Under the pieces are notes generated by a model. It was not told the origin of the DNA and searched no databases. It saw only the letters and a program-made list of their open reading frames with translations. From contig NW_003101681.1 in assembly GCF_000003855.2 (NCBI RefSeq), forward strand, positions 3,192,842 through 3,222,228: a DNA stretch of 29,387 bases. Direction: 5' to 3'. This stretch comes from Blastomyces gilchristii SLH14081 (lineage: Eukaryota; Ascomycota; Eurotiomycetes; Onygenales; Ajellomycetaceae). The translations under genes were made by a program, and so were the position numbers. Shown here in pieces: positions 10,475 to 20,959 of this stretch. The stretch's first letter is position 1, and each line of letters opens with the position of its first letter.

Positions 10475-12068
10475 CTTAGAGCCAGCTTTTATATATATCA
10501 ATGTGACAAAGCTTTGTGATTATAGAGAGACCTTTCTTTGTAATAATATTAACAGTTTAACAGTTATTACATTGAATACAGATCTTGTGATCAGACTCAA
10601 AATGAATATATTGAAAGAATCTATCTTATCAGATAGACTTCTTGCCAGCCTGTGAGATAGCAACAAGCTCAGCTTGAGTGCTAGAGATAGTTATAATTAT
10701 CTGTCTGTTAAATTTTCAATCAGCAGTCTCACTGAATAGTTTGAAAATATATTCTTGTATAGAGCAGTGATCTGAATTATCTGTGAATAAGACATCACTG
10801 ACAGCTTTAATAATATCAGGTTTGAGATCAAGTTGTAGAGATCTGTCAATGTTGTCATTATATTAAATAGCAAGATTTCTTATATTATGTTAACATGATA
10901 TTATTCTATTCATCTTTGATAAGTGATGTTCTGGTGAATTTATCATGAATGTAGCTAGTTTACTCACTGCATCTGTAATATCAGAGTGAGTCATCACTCT
11001 TGAGTAGATATAGAAGCTGATATGTTATTAATAATGATGAATTTCTATGAGTATGACTAGCTTATTAGAAGGCTCTAATAAAGTGTCAGTAAGTGAAGTG
11101 TAGGCCTTACAGATGTATGTGAGATGATATGTATCAACTATCTTATTAATATAGACATTTTGACATAGTCAGAGCTTTATGTTGAGACAATCATGTATTA
11201 TTCACATGTTGAGAAATCATTTTAAATCTCTCATCTGACAGATCTCATAGGCATTTTTAAGATCTTTGACTAGTTAATCTCTTTCTTTTAAGTCTTCTCA
11301 TTATGATAGAATGATGATATCATTCATATAGAAGAAGATGATTAATCAATTATTAGAGAAACAACATTGATTTTCTGATATAGAGATGAAGTCTAGTGTT
11401 CTCAATATTCAAGATAGTTTACTTAATCAGAGAAGAAATAATCTGTGTAATTTATATAGTACTCATAGAAGTTTAGTACATGATTTATATACTTCAAATT
11501 TTATATTCTCTTCAACTTTCATCATTTATCTGATAGCTTCATATATACTAGCTTATTAATATCACTATTAATAAAGATATTGATTTCATCTAGCTGTTTC
11601 ACATCTAGATCAAATACTGCTGTTACAGTTAACAAGATTCAGAGATCTCTGATAGCTAGTGTGAAGGCTTTTATCATGAGATCTGTGATAAATTGAAGAT
11701 CTCTGTATATACAGATATAAGCTTTGTATTTCGAAAGAAAACCTTTATCATCAAATTTGTAGATAAATATTTATTATAGAGAGATTACTGAGACATCTCC
11801 CTGTCATCTACTAGTAATTTCATATGTATTCTGCAGAGATATACTATCTCATTCTTACTTAACAGTGTTCTCAAATTCTTTGTGATGTGAGTGTTGTTCA
11901 ACGTCTACTCAGTGATTCAGTGAATCTTGCAGTTGAGATCTATGAATTCTTGAGAGATTTCATGCTGTAGATATATTGTTAATAACTGTGAAAACAGTAT
12001 TAGAAATAATTTCGAGACTTGTAGAAGTCTGATGTGATGAGATGAGAGAATGCTTCATTGATCATTTG
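10475..12068 (-). pseudogene. Copia-B pol: reverse transcriptase and RNase H
   Basis: Read on the minus strand from the assembly gap leftward. The start of RT gives pieces such as YKFDDKGFLSKYKAY (canonical W-V-x-K-Y-K-F/x-x-G-x-x-x-K-Y-K-A of copia RT) and VFDLDVKQLDEINIFINS. The active site near 11316-11330 reads FYMNDIIIL, again with the first Asp as Asn. RNase H follows at about 10640-10880 (VSDVIFTDNSDHCS, YIFKLFSETADWKF, STQAELVAIS), then TKLCHIDIYKSWL just before the Copia-A junction. These are hallmarks of fungal Ty1/copia pol. TGA and TAA codons interrupt the frame. It is interrupted at the left by Copia-A and at the right by the gap and SINE. Confidence 0.85.
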
Positions 12069-12423
12069 NNNNNNNNNNNNNNNNNNNNNNNNNNNNNNNN
12101 NNNNNNNNNNNNNNNNNNNNNNNNNNNNNNNNNNNNNNNNNNNNNNNNNNNNNNNNNNNNNNNNNNNNNNNNNNNNNNNNNNNNNNNNNNNNNNNNNNNN
12201 NNNNNNNNNNNNNNNNNNNNNNNNNNNNNNNNNNNNNNNNNNNNNNNNNNNNNNNNNNNNNNNNNNNNNNNNNNNNNNNNNNNNNNNNNNNNNNNNNNNN
12301 NNNNNNNNNNNNNNNNNNNNNNNNNNNNNNNNNNNNNNNNNNNNNNNNNNNNNNNNNNNNNNNNNNNNNNNNNNNNNNNNNNNNNNNNNNNNNNNNNNNN
12401 NNNNNNNNNNNNNNNNNNNNNNN
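12069..12423. other. Assembly gap (355 N)
   Basis: Run of N. Its left side is Copia-B RT on the minus strand and its right side is the SINE, so the gap hides the SINE head (including box A), its left target-site copy and some Copia-B sequence between linker and RT. Gap length may be nominal. Confidence 1.
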
Positions 12424-12458
12424 CCGGTAGCACCTTGGCGTGGGAAACCAAGGCGCGT

Positions 12459-12469
12459 GGGTCGAAACC
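12459..12469 (+). promoter_or_regulatory. SINE pol III box B
   Basis: GGGTCGAAACC matches the tRNA box B consensus GGTTCGANNCC at 10 of 11 positions (G for T at the third). With box A, hidden in the gap, it would form the internal RNA polymerase III promoter. Confidence 0.7.
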
Positions 12470-12702
12470 GCAGGGGATACATTAAATCCGGAACTCAAGC
12501 ACTCAGGTTCCTAATAAATACAGAGGTGTACAAATCGCTTCAATGAATTGCTCTATGTTCCTGGGCTGGGAAGTTATTATCGCATGTATCTAATTGTCAC
12601 TCCTTTGTATTTTCCTATGTTCTTGTTATCTTGGCGTGGTCTTAACACCTGTATTTCCTCCTGTATAATCAACACTTGACCTGTATTTAACATCACGCAA
12701 GG

Positions 12703-12732
12703 ACTCATCATTAGCTCCGCTTGCATATGAGT
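12703..12732 (+). other. SINE 3' stem-loop
   Basis: ACTCAT (12703-12708) pairs with ATGAGT (12727-12732) around an 18-nt loop, 10 nt before the (AAT)n tail. The LINE-L 3' end has a stem-loop of the same size and position (23243-23272) with different central stem pairs and a similar loop, suggesting a shared reverse-transcriptase recognition element. Confidence 0.65.
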
Positions 12733-12763
12733 ATAATGGAAGAATAATAATAATAATAATAAA

Positions 12764-13580
12764 TCCTTCTCTGTTTTTTCAGAGCTTTGAGTATTTTCTT
12801 CCGGACAGAAAACATTCATATCTGCAGTGTCTATAATCTCTTTCAATTGATTGATAGAAGTCATCAATGATTCTTGAACTTTCATATGTAGAAGCTTCAC
12901 CTTCTTGAATACTCAATCTCTTAGTTGTCTTTCAATGTAGAGATCTTCAGAATTGAATTTCCTATTCTTATCAAACATTACATCTCTTGCTCTTATCATC
13001 TGATCTAAGTGTGGAATTCAAATTTGATAGATGTTTGTAGAATCATATTCAACTAGATATTCAATATATGCTTGACAATCTGGCTTCTGAGAGTGGTTTC
13101 TATCGAGAACTTCATCTGATATCTTTGCATAGATGCAACATATGTAGATTTGTAAATAAGTACAGAAGTAAGATTTGATCTGTAGAAATTCTTTGAATAC
13201 TTACAGAGATGACTTTCAATCTAGAATACTAGTAGAGGTTCAATTTGCAAGAGAGGTAACAGCAAGTGTAATCTCAGAGAAAAGTGATTATGACAGAAGG
13301 AATTCTCTCTGTAGAGATCTTGTCTTTGTTATTAATATTACTTCTACTCACTCTGCTGCATCATTTTACTCATACATATACTCGGAAGAATACTTCATCT
13401 CTAGGCCTTTATTATTCACTTAATTTATGAAGTCATCTGCCTTCTTGACTGCAGTATCATTGTCAATATGAATAATCTTTAGAGTACAGTTGAATTGATG
13501 TTTAATTCAATTAATAGCTTGTCTAAGAGCTTTTTGAATTTCTGATTTTCAGATAGCTGTGATATGTGGGTTCAAAAGAA
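12764..13580 (-). pseudogene. Copia-B pol: integrase and linker
   Basis: Read on the minus strand from 13580. The integrase core has KIIHIDNDTAVKKADDF near 13455-13500 (canonical RTDxGxEF region), YSSEYMYE and NDAAE (canonical SSPYTPEQNGxAER), then KTRSLQ. Further on, AYIEYLVEYDSTNIYQI and IPHLDQMIRARDVMFDKN (about 12965-13065) match the fungal copia motif in which a modified chain is followed by 'VRDVxFDE'. The linker from 12900 to 12764 is Glu/Ser-rich and stops at the SINE. The Trp between QI and IPH is TGA. The upstream part (gag, protease, integrase N-terminus, 5' LTR) is absent because Gypsy-B inserted at about 13580. Confidence 0.85.
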
Positions 13581-13739
13581 TGTACGACTGCCGGATAATA
13601 TTGCGGCCACTTCTGAACACGCTTATGAATGTAAAGAGGCCATAGCGGCCACTAATTAATTTAGTATAACATATCTAACAAGCCGGTGTACACGTGTAAT
13701 TATACACTGGCTCAATCAACCTTTGAATCACATCTGACA
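13581..13739 (+). repeat. Probable Gypsy-B 5' LTR
   Basis: 159 bp, from TGTACGACTG to CATCTGACA, unusually GC-rich for the window. It contains a direct repeat GCGGCCACT (13603-13611 and 13645-13653) and an 8-bp stem (13683-13690 with 13703-13710, one G-T pair). It starts exactly where Copia-B integrase homology ends and is followed by a leader of about 375 bp before gag. No second copy is in the window, so both ends are provisional, especially the right one. Confidence 0.5.
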
Positions 13740-14114
13740 GTATGTTTAAAAACTGGTGAGAAGTGCTGACTTCTTCAGAGTATGATAATTCTGTCTACAA
13801 AGCAATTTGTAGTTATCATGTCAGTGTGGTTCTAAAATGTCTCAAAAGATAGTCTATAAAGAAGTAGTGAGTGAAAGAGTATCTGATTGATACTGCTCTG
13901 CTTATTGAGAGAAAACTTCACACTCAGGCAAATACCATGTATGTGAACAGATGAGATATGAGAAAAAGAGAAATAAGAGTAGTGAATCAGATTGAAAGAA
14001 GTCTGCTCTCTATTTAGAGGAATAAAAGAGAGAGATAATCATCATGAGAGTTGTACAATGATAAGAGAAATCATGGAAAGATAGGCATCATATAATCAAT
14101 GAAATATTATTAAA
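13740..14114 (+). other. Gypsy-B leader
   Basis: Non-coding stretch between the LTR-like block and the gag ATG. TTTAAAAACTGGTGAGAAG just after the LTR is the possible primer-binding area. Nothing else is recognisable. Confidence 0.4.
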
Positions 14115-14189
14115 ATGAATATCTTTTCTAGTCAGTATAAACATTCTTCTCCGCTATCTGAACTGAAAGATAGACAGAACCTCTCAGAG

Positions 14190-14459
14190 TGTGACGGGCT
14201 ACGCCCGATCAATTATATACTATTTCATTACACTTCATAGATTCCGCTGAAAGCTCTGATTCTCAGTCACCAATTCTCAGCTGAAAAACTCATGAAATTC
14301 CTGTTCTTCTACTCTGAAACTTCACTGTATATGTGTATAAATATTCACTCTGATCACTGATTCTCACATTTTCTCTTTCTTATCTTCTCTAACATTTTTC
14401 ACTTTGTTATGAAAGATCTATAAATATTATACTGATCTATTCATTGTAGGCCTCTTACA
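14190..14459 (+). repeat. Gypsy-A 5' LTR
   Basis: 270 bp. Contains a GC hairpin near the start (CGGGC-TAC-GCCCG, 14195-14207) and TATAAATA at 14336-14343. It preserves the hairpin better than the 3' LTR, where the same place reads CAGGCTGCATCTG. Confidence 0.9.
14336..14343 (+). promoter_or_regulatory. Putative TATA box in Gypsy-A LTR
   Basis: TATAAATA lies in a block (TGTATAAATATTCACT) shared by the 5' LTR, the 3' LTR (TATAAATA at 19653-19660) and, apart from minor changes, the solo LTR. Conservation among decayed copies and mid-LTR position suit a core promoter. Confidence 0.5.
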
Positions 14460-14752
14460 CTTGAAAAATATTCATCATCTTCTTATTAGAAACAATTACT
14501 CACTGAGATATCTGAATGTGTAACAACTTGTAAGAAATACAGAAATGAACAATCAGTTAAGCAAATATCAAGTTCTCAGATAGAAGCTTGCTCATCAGTT
14601 ACTCTGACCTCATAACAAGATCGTACAAAGAGAACCAGATCTTACAAAGAGAATATCAGTAAAAGACTGAAGAGTTCTGACACAGATATATGAGATATTT
14701 ATACAATTACACTTCTTTCAATTTCATACTTATCACACATCTGATGAATGAC

Positions 14753-15850
14753 ATGTCTACTGATAACATGAGAGCACTCTCAAATACAAGCATAGATGCA
14801 GTGCTACAATGACTCTGAGTAATGTTGAAATTACAACAGTAACAGATAGCTGATATGCATGCAACTGAACAACATCAATATGAAGAGATTCAATGATTGT
14901 TCTAACAAGAAACCTCTGCACAGACAATTTCAACACTGACAGAATTGAATACAATACAAGCACTGAAAGAACACTTAAATACTTCTGCATATTTTAATAC
15001 TTCTTATCTCACTCTCTACTCATCATGAAAATTGGAAATGCTCACAAAACTAAGTGTAGATGAAGATATTATCAGTTTGCTAATCAATCAAGGTTGATAT
15101 ATCAATGAACAATTGAAGAATCACACAAAACAGAAGTTTCATTCATGAATGAAATCATACAAATCAGTGTTATATATATCTGAGAATATCATCAAACATC
15201 TTAATGTTCTGTTCTGAGACACTGCTATACAACAGAATGAATTGAATTGATTACAGAGTATCTGACAGAGAAATACTTCTCTCACAATATTCATTCCTGA
15301 TTTTGACATCAAGATTCTAGAAGTAGGTGATCAATCTTGAGACAATGAAATGAAGATTAGTATGCTTAAGAAGATACTAACTTTTGAACTTCTACAGACT
15401 CTTATAAGTGTAGATAAAGACCAGACTTATGAAGGTTTTCAAATACTACTCTGAACATTGAATGACTGTCTCATCAAGCTTAAGAGTAAATAGAACAGCA
15501 GCAGGAGACATTACATCTCAATTACTTATACATCTGTGTCAAAGAATAACAATGCAGATGTCATGAATTGAGTGAACTCAAATGTCTATACACAAACAAG
15601 TGTCTCTGTCATCTGAACAGACTTCTGAGTTCCTGGGATTACTTCTGAAGAAGTCACTGATTAACATCAATAAGAAGTATGCATCAACTGTAACTGATTA
15701 GAACACATTGCTTTCAACTACTGATTAGTCTACATACCTTCTCACTTAAAGAATGAATCAGCATCTGTTCACAACAATCACATTGCATTGAAGGAAGATT
15801 CAGAAGATAACTATGAGAATGTCTCGATGAAACAGGAAAAAGATTAGCTT
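14753..15850 (+). pseudogene. Gypsy-A gag
   Basis: The ATG at 14753 starts a frame (MSTDNMRALSNTSIDAVLQ...) rich in Gln, Leu and Thr that stays in register to the zinc knuckle at 15680-15721. The knuckle has CX2CX4HX4C spacing and reads CINCN-stop-LEHIAFNY. The stop is TGA at a position usually Arg (CGA->TGA) and the last Cys has become Tyr (TGY->TAY). Two Gly positions are now Asn and Glu, which require GG->AA or GG->GA changes. Trp-like positions are TGA. The intact protein would be the capsid/nucleocapsid. Pol follows in a different frame. Confidence 0.8.
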
Positions 15851-15899
15851 CTGTTCAAATTCAGAAACAGAAGCTTGAAGAGGTCAGATAACAACAATT

Positions 15900-18800
15900 T
15901 AAAGACAAAATAATAATAGACATGATTCTTGTATTTGCTGTGATCAATAACATGTATAATATGAAAGCTATGATAGGCAGCAGTCTATATCATTATGCAA
16001 TGATTAAATCTTCAGTCATAAGATATAATAACCTTCAGTGTATTCTCTTATCAATACCCTGACTTCTTACAGGATGTGATGACTCAAAAGACATTTATAC
16101 TCATTACATGGTGAAGTTGAACATAGATGTTGAAGAATATCAATGTGAAGATATCTATGTATATAAAGTTGATAATCTCAATTATAATCTTATGTTAGAA
16201 CTTGCCTGACTATCTGAATAAGATATCTTATTAAACACTTAAAATAGAAGCTTAATATTCTCTAACAATGATAGAGTCTATGAAGATGACATTCATAAGA
16301 CTATAAATCTAATTCAGATCTCTGTCAAAACCTATGAAATGTTTTAAAAAAGAAGTCACTGAAAAGATTACTGATAGTAGAATCATATAATAATCTATTC
16401 TATCAGTCTGACTGATATTAAGAAAGCTCTAGAGAAGTTATTCTGTACTATAATAACAGGATCTTACACAAAACTGTGTCAATAATATCATGAATATCTA
16501 GATATCTTTTAACAAGATAATATTATGAATATACCTCTCTTACAAGACTCGGGAGTGAATCACAGTATCAAGTTAGAAAAGAAGAATGATAAGAATTCTG
16601 AGTCATTATAAGACTCTCTTTATAATATGTCTCAAGATGAACATCTTCTTCTTCAGAAGACACTCAATGATCTATTCAATAAGAAATTCATATATATTAG
16701 TAAATCTTTGACTGCAGCTTCTATTCTCTTTGCACAGAAATCAGATGAAGAACTTCAATTCTGTATGAACTATCAAGAATTGAACAGATTAATCAAGAAA
16801 GAACACTATTCTTTATCTCTTATCAATGAAACTCTAGCTCACATCAGATAAGCTCAATGCTTTGTAAAACTAGATATTATTACTGCATTTCATAAAATCT
16901 GTATTATAGAAGAAGATAAATAACTTACAGTATTCTGAACATGTTATAATCTCTTTGAATGAGTAGATACACTCTTTGAACTGACTAATACTCTCAGTAT
17001 ATTTCAGAAGTATATCAACTGAGCACTTCAGAAATTCCTTAATGAATTTGTATCTACATATTGTAATGACATTCTCATCTTCACTGATAAGTTCAGAAAA
17101 GAATATCAAGAACACATGTGAAGAGTATTATAACAATTATAAGAAGCAGAACTATTACTAGATATTGACAAGTATGATTTCAAAGTCAAGAGTATCAAAT
17201 ATCTAGATTTTATCATAGAAGCTGATAAGAGAATTCAAATGAATTCTGAGAAAGTCTTCATCATTCTTGAATGAGAAGCTTCATATACTGTGAAAGATAT
17301 ACAAAGCTTCATCCGATTTACTAACTTCTATCAGTGATTTATACAAAACTTCTCAGATATTGTAAGACTACTTACCGAACTTATCAAGAAGAAGCCAGTA
17401 TTTCAGTGATCAGTAGACACTGAAGCTGCATTTATATAGATAAAAGAATATATTCATCAACATCTCTCTGCTAATAATATTATAACTTCTGATTGTAAAA
17501 TAGTTGTTGAAGCTGACTTGTCCTGACTATATTATAGAGAGAGCTATATTATAATATGATAATAAAGATGTCTTATAATCATGCATCTTCATGTCTAAGA
17601 AACTGAGTCTCACTGAATACAACTATGAGATCTATGATAAGAAACTTCTTGTGATTGTACACTGTTTAGAAGAATGAGACTCTGAACTCTGAAGTGTCTT
17701 CAAATTTGAGATAATCACAGATCATAAGAATCTCAAGTATTTAACAATTATCTGTAAGCTTACTGAACATCAGATATGATGATCTGACCTATTAAGTCAT
17801 TTTCATTTCACTATACATTATCACCTCAGCAGTCAGAACTTAATGACAGATACTCTCTTATAATAAGAGCAAGATATACTATCTGATGTAACAGACACAC
17901 ATTGAATGAATCAAGAATATCAGCTCTTGAATCTGAAGATATTAGTTAATCACAATAAGATCACTTATAGCACTATATATACTTCACTGATCAGAACATC
18001 TTCTGAACCTACACTGAATAAATTATAATATATCACATCTCAAACTGATGAACTTCTTTAAACACTTATCAAAGCAGTATATCAAGAACCACTCTAAATC
18101 TTCTCAGAACTATGTATAAGAACTTTCATCTCAGAATACTTAATTAATAATAATAATACTCTGTAATGTTACAAATGACAGTGAGTCTCTTACTCTGAAT
18201 CCTTGCATACTCAGATAATACAAGAGATGCATGATTCTTATATAATCAGTTATTCAGGTTATGAATAACTGTATTGAATAATCTCTTAAGAGTTCTACTG
18301 ACCTGAGATATTAAACAGTATTAGACATTTTATCTGAAACTGCAACTATTATTCTTTCATTATCTTGTGAAAGAACTGTAGAAAAGACCTGCTGAAATCA
18401 CTCAATATCTCTGATAGAATCTGATAAGACATGATAATTGACTTTACTGTTGATCTCTCTGAGAGAAAGAATTGCAGAAATGTTCTGATTGTTATAAACT
18501 GATTGAATAAAGATATAATATTAAAATCTTGTAATAAGATGAATACTGAACAAGTCACAGAAGCTTTTCTACAGAGACTGTTTCATCAGATGTATGAATT
18601 ACTGAGATCTATAGTATCAGATCAGAGCTGTCAATTCATGAGCACTCTCTGAACAAGAATCTGTTCAGTTCTCAAGATTACACACTGTTTATCAACTGTC
18701 TATTACTTCAAGACTGATGATATGTCAGAACAGACAATTCAGATTATAAAGAATTATCTTTATAAGTTCTGTAATTACTTATAAGGTAATTAATATGACC

Positions 18801-19450
18801 TTCTTCTACACACTGAAGTTACTATCAATGACTGAGATGTTATTTTAACAGATGTAAGCTCATTCTTCCTCACATATGAATATTATATAAAGATATTGAA
18901 TCTTGTAGAGATTATACATTTCACACTGAACCTCTGCAGTCAGATTTAGATTACTGATAGTATAGTAACAAAGCTCTGAGATACCTGCAATTGAGCAGAA
19001 GTCTTCATGATAAGTACTAAACAGAATCAAGAAGATTAAACTAATATTCACTGAGATTTCACTGAGCAATATGAGATAGAAGATCTGATATGATTGCATC
19101 TTAAGAATATACAAATCACACACTCATCTCATACACTGGATTATCATCATGTTAAATATAAAGTGATAGAAGTTCTAGACAGTCATAATTACTGTCTTAA
19201 CACATCATCAGAGATTTATAATATATTTCATACAAGCTTGCTTCACTGCACTATCACTGACTCATTCCCTTCTCAACTGACTTCTGATTGACAGTTATCA
19301 GAGATTGTAGAAGAAGACAATAAACTTGAGTAAGAGATTAAAGATATTCTTAATAAGAGACTCTGCAGCCACAGTTAATAATACCTTGTGAAATAAGTTA
19401 GCTATGATCATCTGACCTGAATCTCACGCTCTGTATTATCCAAAATAGCA
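15900..19450 (+). pseudogene. Gypsy-A pol with C-terminal chromodomain
   Basis: Protease is near 15961-16240 (MIGSS at the active-site position, YNLMLELAWLSE for the usual YDLILGxPWL). RT runs from about 16600 (CMNYQELNRLIKKEHYSL; active site YCNDILIF at 17059, canonical YLDDILIF). RNase H follows, with a frame change between 17530 and 17590 ([27 protein letters not shown]). Integrase has IIDFTVDL for the first acidic residue and VSDQSCQF at about 18614 for the second. The tail at 19300-19450 (EIVEED, EIKDILNKR, YLVK-stop-VSY, TWISRSVL) follows a chromodomain: the stop is at the Trp of the VKWxGY box and the Gly is now Ser. Chromodomains direct chromoviruses to modified histones. Stops and lost catalytic residues make it inactive. 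Confidence 0.85.
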
Positions 19451-19504
19451 GCTCTTGACTGATGAAAACTACACACAATCTCATCTCTGAAAAGAGGGAA
19501 CTAA

Positions 19505-19776
19505 TGTGACAGGCTGCATCTGATCAATCATATAGACTATTTCATTACACTTCATAGATTCTGCTGAAAGCTTCAATCCTCAGTCACTGATTCTCAGCTG
19601 AAAAACTCATGGAATTTCTGTTCTTTCACTCTGAAGCTTCATCACATACATGTATAAATATTCACTTCAATTGCTGATTCTCACACTTTCTCTTTCTTTT
19701 CTTCTCTAACATTTTTCACTTTGTTATATAAGACCTATAAATATTACACCGATCTATTCAGCCTAGGCCTCTTACA
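19505..19776 (+). repeat. Gypsy-A 3' LTR
   Basis: 272 bp, TGTGACAGGC...GGCCTCTTACA, aligned along its whole length with the 5' LTR. It carries TATAAATA at 19653-19660. A purine run (AAAAGAGGGAACTAA) lies just upstream at about 19489-19504 as a polypurine tract. Confidence 0.9.
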
Positions 19777-20959
19777 TAGAAAGTTTACTCAAAGCAGTAA
19801 GAAAAGCAGCTGAGACTGCTGAATCCGAAATGAAACTTTGTACATGTATAAGAATTCTAAACAAGATTAAGGCCTTGTATACACAGTGACAGACTGAGAC
19901 AGAAGTTAAGTAACAATTGATATTTATCACAGATTAAGCATCCACTATAAAGAGCTTCACTGATACAATCATCATTATTAATAAGCTTAGAGAAAATCAG
20001 GTCATAGATCTGTAGCAGAAGATTGAATACTTACACAGAGAGATAACTATACTAAATCTGAAGATTTCCTCATAATTGTTCACAATCTCTTCAGAAATGT
20101 ATACATCATCTGAACTCACTGCACATAATTAGAATTCAGGCATGAGATGTCTTAAGCTGAAAGATCTGCTGAAGATATCAAGCTTTAATAAAGACTAAAA
20201 GAATGATGTTGTAATCAGCTGACTAAGTCAGATATAATCATATTATTAGATTGAATGTGAACTCACAGACAGACAGTTAACAGAATTTCAACATATCTTA
20301 AGATCTGCTGTATTTCTATATGAAAAAGTGAAGTTATTATAAATGACTGATGAAAAGATGAATCTCACAGATCTGAAGTGATACTCATTCTTATAAATAT
20401 AAAATAAATTTTTCAAATGAATCTTGCACAACTTTAAGAAAGTGAATGTATGAGATAAGTATTATAAACACTTCACTGAGTGTAGATAAGTGAATAATCT
20501 TATATCATATTTCACACACTTCAGCTTACACTATCTTGTATTAAATGAAGAGCTTTTAACATCTTTCTATTTATAGATCTTCATTCATGATCTTATATCT
20601 GAGTTGAGAGCAGAATAAAAATGCTTAATCTCACAATCAGACATAGTGAAAGAAGTATATAATATTCTCATTGTCTAAGAATAAGTGAGTCAGCTGTGAT
20701 AGAAAATACTGCAATTAAGTATATCTCAGTGAAGAATAGATAATCACACTTCTATAACACAAGTCACACATTTGAATGTAATAAATCTAGATTTGAATAC
20801 TATCACTAAAGCACTGAATTCTCTGAAAAAGAAATCCTCTAAGTAACAATCTTAATATTATAAGCATCAAGCTCACTTTAAATGCAGATGCTAAAATCAT
20901 GATGTAAAAGATTGCACATAGTATGCACAGTCAAGAGAAGCAAGAGAGTTAAAAAACTG

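Larger units (their letters stand above)
12424..12763 (+). mobile_element. tRNA-derived SINE, 5' end lost in the gap
   Basis: The head is tRNA-like. After GGTAGCAC comes an anticodon-arm-like hairpin (CCTTGG...CCAAGG), then a T-arm-like stem-loop (GTGG-GTCGAAA-CCGC) containing a pol III box B match at 12459-12469. A tRNA-unrelated body follows, ending in a short stem-loop (12703-12732), ATAATGGAAG and an (AAT)n tail at 12743-12763. It lacks long ORFs and is visibly richer in C, G and CpG than the surrounding sequence. It lies within Copia-B: minus-strand copia linker (VFCPEENTQ...EKTEKDL) resumes immediately to its right. The 3' end resembles that of the LINE at 23214, the likely source of the reverse transcriptase. 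Confidence 0.8.
14190..19776 (+). mobile_element. Gypsy-A: complete but decayed Ty3/gypsy chromovirus
   Basis: 5587 bp with LTRs 14190-14459 and 19505-19776 (TGTGAC...CTTACA). The internal order is gag with zinc knuckle, protease, RT, RNase H, integrase and a C-terminal chromodomain-like segment, which is the chromovirus arrangement. Flanking pentamers CAGAG (14185-14189) and TAGAA (19777-19781) fit a 5-bp duplication differing by one C->T and one G->A. The two LTRs are clearly diverged (roughly 85% identical by eye) and mostly by transitions, implying strong decay after insertion. A solo LTR of the same family is at 4203-4503. Inserted in gag of Gypsy-B in the same orientation. Confidence 0.9.
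14115..20920 (+). pseudogene. Gypsy-B gag, split by Gypsy-A (14115-14184 and 19777-20920)
   Basis: The ATG at 14115 opens a frame (MNIFSSQYKHSSPL...) that reaches the Gypsy-A 5' boundary at 14189. It resumes at 19777 with ESLLKAVRKAAETAESEMKL when one copy of the 5-bp duplication is kept. It then reads as a helical, Lys/Glu/Gln-rich capsid-like region. The end has a short zinc-knuckle-like motif, C-R-C-x-N-H-D-V-K-D-C (20883-20915). Nonsense codons (TAA, TGA, TAG) are scattered. Gag would form the virus-like particle. No close family can be named from the sequence, and the identification leans on position upstream of protease and RT. Confidence 0.7.

Noticed and set aside
12424..12480. Functional tRNA gene
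   Set aside because: The 5' part is in the gap, the anticodon loop is irregular, there is no proper acceptor stem, and the sequence runs on into a body with a LINE-like 3' tail: a SINE head.
12000..12546. Several ORFs of 129-162 codons
   Set aside because: They are almost entirely composed of N from the assembly gap.
14757..14990. 77-codon minus-strand ORF
   Set aside because: Antisense shadow of Gypsy-A gag; the plus-strand frame aligns with the downstream zinc knuckle.
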